A stretch of DNA of 53,475 nt, taken from assembly GCA_028714615.1 (NCBI GenBank), contig JAQTMA010000009.1, forward strand, positions 1 to 53,475, in the 5' to 3' direction. Shown here piece after piece: positions 51,415 to 53,475 of the stretch. Each line of letters opens with the position of its first letter. Within the stretch, counting starts at the first letter, position 1. Origin of the DNA: Anaerolineaceae bacterium (lineage in GTDB: Bacteria > Chloroflexota > Anaerolineae > Anaerolineales > Anaerolineaceae). The translations under genes were made by a program, and so were the position numbers. Under the pieces are notes generated by a model. It was not told the origin of the DNA, ran no database searches, and worked only from the letters and a program-made list of their open reading frames with translations.

Positions 51415-52734
51415 ATGAAGGGCATGCGAAAGTTAATCAGCGCGATCGTTCTGGGGGCCTTGCTCACCGGTTGCGATGGGGGCTCTGCCAAACCAGCGGA
51501 TTCCACCAGTGGAGGAAGCGTGGATGCCAAGGGACACGTCACCCTGGAGTTCTGGTATGCGCTGGGAGGGGATACCGGGAAAGCGGTTGAGGAGCTGGTG
51601 AAACGCTTCAACGCCTCGCAAGCGGATGTCAGCGTGGTTGCCACGTATCAGGGAGATTATACGGCAGCGATGGCCAAGATCTACAGCGCCATTACCAGTA
51701 ACAGCACGGCTGCCGTGGTACAGGTGGGTGGGGCGCCGCTCCTGGGCAGCAGTGGAGCGCTCGCGCCGATTTCGGATTTCCTCAAGAATGACAAGGATTT
51801 CGATATCAAGCAAATCCGCCCGGCGTTTCTGGAATATAACTCGGTCAAGGGTACCTTGTGGAGCATGCCGTTCAATAATTCGGTGCCGGTTATGTATTAT
51901 AACCAGGACTTGTTCAAAGCCGCCGGGCTCGACCCTGAAAAACCCCCCAGCAACCTCGAAGACCTGCTGATGGTTGCCCAGAAATTGACCCTGGACCCCA
52001 CAAATTCGGGGACGCCTTCGCAATGGGGAGTAAACACTCGGGACGATACCCACTGGTACTTGAGCACCCTGTTCCTGGAGAACGGTGCTCAGATCGTTAA
52101 CGAGGAAATGACCCAGATGGTATACAACAGTCCGCAGAGTGTGGAAATGCTGCAACTGTGGGGTGACTGGGTGAATAAGTACCACGTTATGCCTCCCAAC
52201 CAACACTCGGAAGCCCAGTCGGATTTTCTGGCCGGCAAGCTCGGGATGTATTTGGGTTCGAGCGCCATGCTAAACAGCCTCAAAACTGGCGCTACCTTCA
52301 AGCTGGGAGTCGCGCAGTTCCCGGCAGTGGGCAGCACCCAGCAGTATCCCATTGGGGGCGGTAGCCTGGCCATCTTCAAGAATAAGGACGGTCGCATCAC
52401 CCAGGCCGCATGGAATTTTGTTAAATTTATGATCTCGAAGGAAAGCGCTGTTTACCTGGCCACCCAAACGGGATATCTGCCCATTTATACCGATGCATTC
52501 AATTGGCCCGAAATCCAGGCATCCATTCAAGCACAACCGGAGCGTGCCGCTGCAATCCAGTCGCTGGACCATGTGGTCTCCATCCCGGTTTTCCCAGCGT
52601 TGGGTAATAGCGATCTGGCGCTGCGCATGGCTATTCAGGAGGCAGAACTGGGTAAGTCAACCGCTCAGCAGAGCCTAGACAAAGCCAAGGCTTCCGTCGA
52701 CCGGAGTTTGAAAGACCAGTTCACCAACCCTTAA
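51415..52734 (+). CDS. Extracellular solute-binding lipoprotein (family 1, UgpB/MalE-like)
   Basis: 439 aa. The lipoprotein signal ends in a lipobox (LLTGC). The mature protein shows the family 1 SBP pattern: TLEFWYALGGDTGKAVEELVKRFN at the start, GGAPLLGSSGALAPISDFL, and GGGSLAIFKNKD. It binds sugars, sugar phosphates or ureide-like ligands for the two permeases at 48419-50234. The ATG at 51415 follows AAAGGAGACGCC. It is the last complete gene in the window. Confidence 0.92.
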   Translation: MKGMRKLISAIVLGALLTGCDGGSAKPADSTSGGSVDAKGHVTLEFWYALGGDTGKAVEELVKRFNASQADVSVVATYQGDYTAAMAKIYSAITSNSTAAVVQVGGAPLLGSSGALAPISDFLKNDKDFDIKQIRPAFLEYNSVKGTLWSMPFNNSVPVMYYNQDLFKAAGLDPEKPPSNLEDLLMVAQKLTLDPTNSGTPSQWGVNTRDDTHWYLSTLFLENGAQIVNEEMTQMVYNSPQSVEMLQLWGDWVNKYHVMPPNQHSEAQSDFLAGKLGMYLGSSAMLNSLKTGATFKLGVAQFPAVGSTQQYPIGGGSLAIFKNKDGRITQAAWNFVKFMISKESAVYLATQTGYLPIYTDAFNWPEIQASIQAQPERAAAIQSLDHVVSIPVFPALGNSDLALRMAIQEAELGKSTAQQSLDKAKASVDRSLKDQFTNP

Positions 52735-52750
52735 CTTGATCCAGGAACGA

Positions 52751-53475
52751 TTGTCTACCTGTCCGTTTTGCAGTTTGCACTGCGATGACCTCTGCATCGA
52801 TCTGCGTGGAGGGGATCTGGCCGGTTTCACCCCGCACTGCGAGCTAGCTGAGCATCGATACCGCCAGGCGCTGGTTCAGCGGGATAGCTCTTCCCCAGGC
52901 GCCCTGGATAGTGCTGCAGAATGGTTGCGTATAGCCGATAATCCCTTGATCGTGATCGGCAGCGATGCGGATCAGACGACGGTCCGATCTGCGATCTCAC
53001 TGGCGCAATCGACCGCCGGCAGGCTGGTGAACGCGGATGAAGACGCTGTAGAAGCGCTATCGGAGGGAATGCGGCTGACCGGGGTGCTGATGGGCACACT
53101 CGGCGAGGTCAAGCGAGGCGCTGATCAGGTGGTAGTCTGCGGGGCAGACCCGGTAGCCGCCGCTCCGCGAATTTGGGATTATCTGGGTGAAGAGAAGCGA
53201 AATCAGGTTTTGCAGTGGTCGCCTTCTGCTCCGCTCGAAGCCATCCGCTGGCTGCGCCTGCTTCTGCGGGGTGGAAAGGAAGCTGCCCCCGAAGCGTTTT
53301 ATCCGCTTGCCCAAAGGATTCAATCTGCCGAGTCGGGTGTTTTTCTTGTCGGCCCGGATTGGCTGGGCCTGGGTCGCTCGGTTGTCACAGAATTACTGTA
53401 TTACGTCCGAGAATTGAACCAAAGAAACCGTTGGTACACGTTGATCTTCTCAAATGGCCCCAATCCGTACGGAGT
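52751..53475 (+). CDS. Formylmethanofuran dehydrogenase subunit B-like molybdopterin protein, partial
   Basis: About 241 residues to the window edge. The N-terminus CPFCSLHCDDLCIDL resembles the CTGCSLLCDDI start of FwdB/FmdB/FhcB, followed by a typical Mo/W-bisPGD oxidoreductase-like region (VIGSDADQTTVRSAISLAQ, VVVCGADPVAA, VFLVGPDWLGLG). TTG at 52751 is the likely start, with AGGA 4 bases before it; TTG at 52736 is possible, and no ATG lies near. The protein has no signal peptide. The pairing with binding protein and carbamoyltransferase is unexplained. Whether it is a catalytic FwdB or the FhcB-type formyltransferase partner cannot be judged from the fragment. Confidence 0.85.
   Translation, partial: MSTCPFCSLHCDDLCIDLRGGDLAGFTPHCELAEHRYRQALVQRDSSSPGALDSAAEWLRIADNPLIVIGSDADQTTVRSAISLAQSTAGRLVNADEDAVEALSEGMRLTGVLMGTLGEVKRGADQVVVCGADPVAAAPRIWDYLGEEKRNQVLQWSPSAPLEAIRWLRLLLRGGKEAAPEAFYPLAQRIQSAESGVFLVGPDWLGLGRSVVTELLYYVRELNQRNRWYTLIFSNGPNPYG

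Noticed and set aside
1..53475. tRNA, rRNA, transposase or integrase genes
   Set aside because: None was recognised on either strand.

Overview
The window looks like a chromosomal segment of an anaerobic, heterotrophic bacterium, most likely an uncultured Chloroflexota (Anaerolineae-like). The basis is indirect: a large MalT-type LuxR regulator, many ABC and ECF importers, lipoproteins with TTG or ATG starts, tungsten-type aldehyde:ferredoxin oxidoreductase (AOR) family enzymes with their ferredoxin, and no oxygen-respiration genes. No rRNA, tRNA, CRISPR array or mobile element was recognised. Coding density is high and there is no gene-free stretch above 300 bases.

Region 1 (1-11826) is a sugar-catabolism regulon. 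A ribose-type ABC importer (permease, double ATPase, binding lipoprotein) lies downstream of a ROK repressor. Divergent from it is an operon of a HAD phosphatase, a deoxyhypusine-synthase-like protein of unknown role, an RfaE-like PfkB kinase and a mutarotase-like protein. Facing these is a third operon of a divergent LarC-like protein, a GmhA-like SIS isomerase and a ROK sugar kinase. The same 17-bp imperfect palindrome, TTACTTACAGTTAATAA, occurs exactly three times, once at each promoter, so the ROK protein probably controls all three units.

Region 2 (11977-19035) holds a 907-aa LuxR/MalT regulator, a small envelope-type operon (35-aa and 77-aa proteins plus a membrane-anchored DUF4097-like protein), a flavodoxin, a thioredoxin-type arsenate reductase and a secreted phosphodiester glycosidase with a C-terminal SH3 domain. 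A 27-bp inverted repeat separates it from region 3.

Region 3 (19183-29645, minus strand) is a tightly packed nine-gene operon. In transcription order it encodes an XRE-cupin regulator, AOR-family enzyme 2, a dihydropyrimidinase, a four-cluster ferredoxin, AOR-family enzyme 1, a MoaD-like protein, an SsnA-like amidohydrolase, an LLM-class flavin oxidoreductase and an APC permease. Several junctions are ATGA-type overlaps. The make-up suggests ferredoxin-linked redox chemistry on an N-heterocycle followed by hydrolytic ring opening.

Region 4 (29909-53475, plus strand) starts divergently with a second deaminase-type amidohydrolase. It continues through ECF transporter module 1, interrupted by an 872-aa FAD/Fe-S oxidoreductase, and a sugar set of PfkB kinase, Zn-dehydrogenase, DeoC/LsrF-type aldolase, FGGY kinase and SorC regulator. 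Then come a small lipoprotein, ECF module 2, an ADP-ribosylglycohydrolase-family protein, a TIM-barrel protein, and a second ABC importer whose permease and binding-protein genes enclose a knotted N-acetylornithine-type carbamoyltransferase. The window ends inside a formylmethanofuran dehydrogenase subunit B-like (Mo/W-pterin) gene.

Taken together, regions 3 and 4 resemble a nucleoside, ureide or N-heterocycle catabolic island: two cyclic amidohydrolase types, a dihydropyrimidinase, a carbamoyltransferase, ribose-type kinases and three importers. Tungsten AORs may take the redox role that molybdenum hydroxylases or flavin reductases play in known pathways. That pathway assignment is inference.
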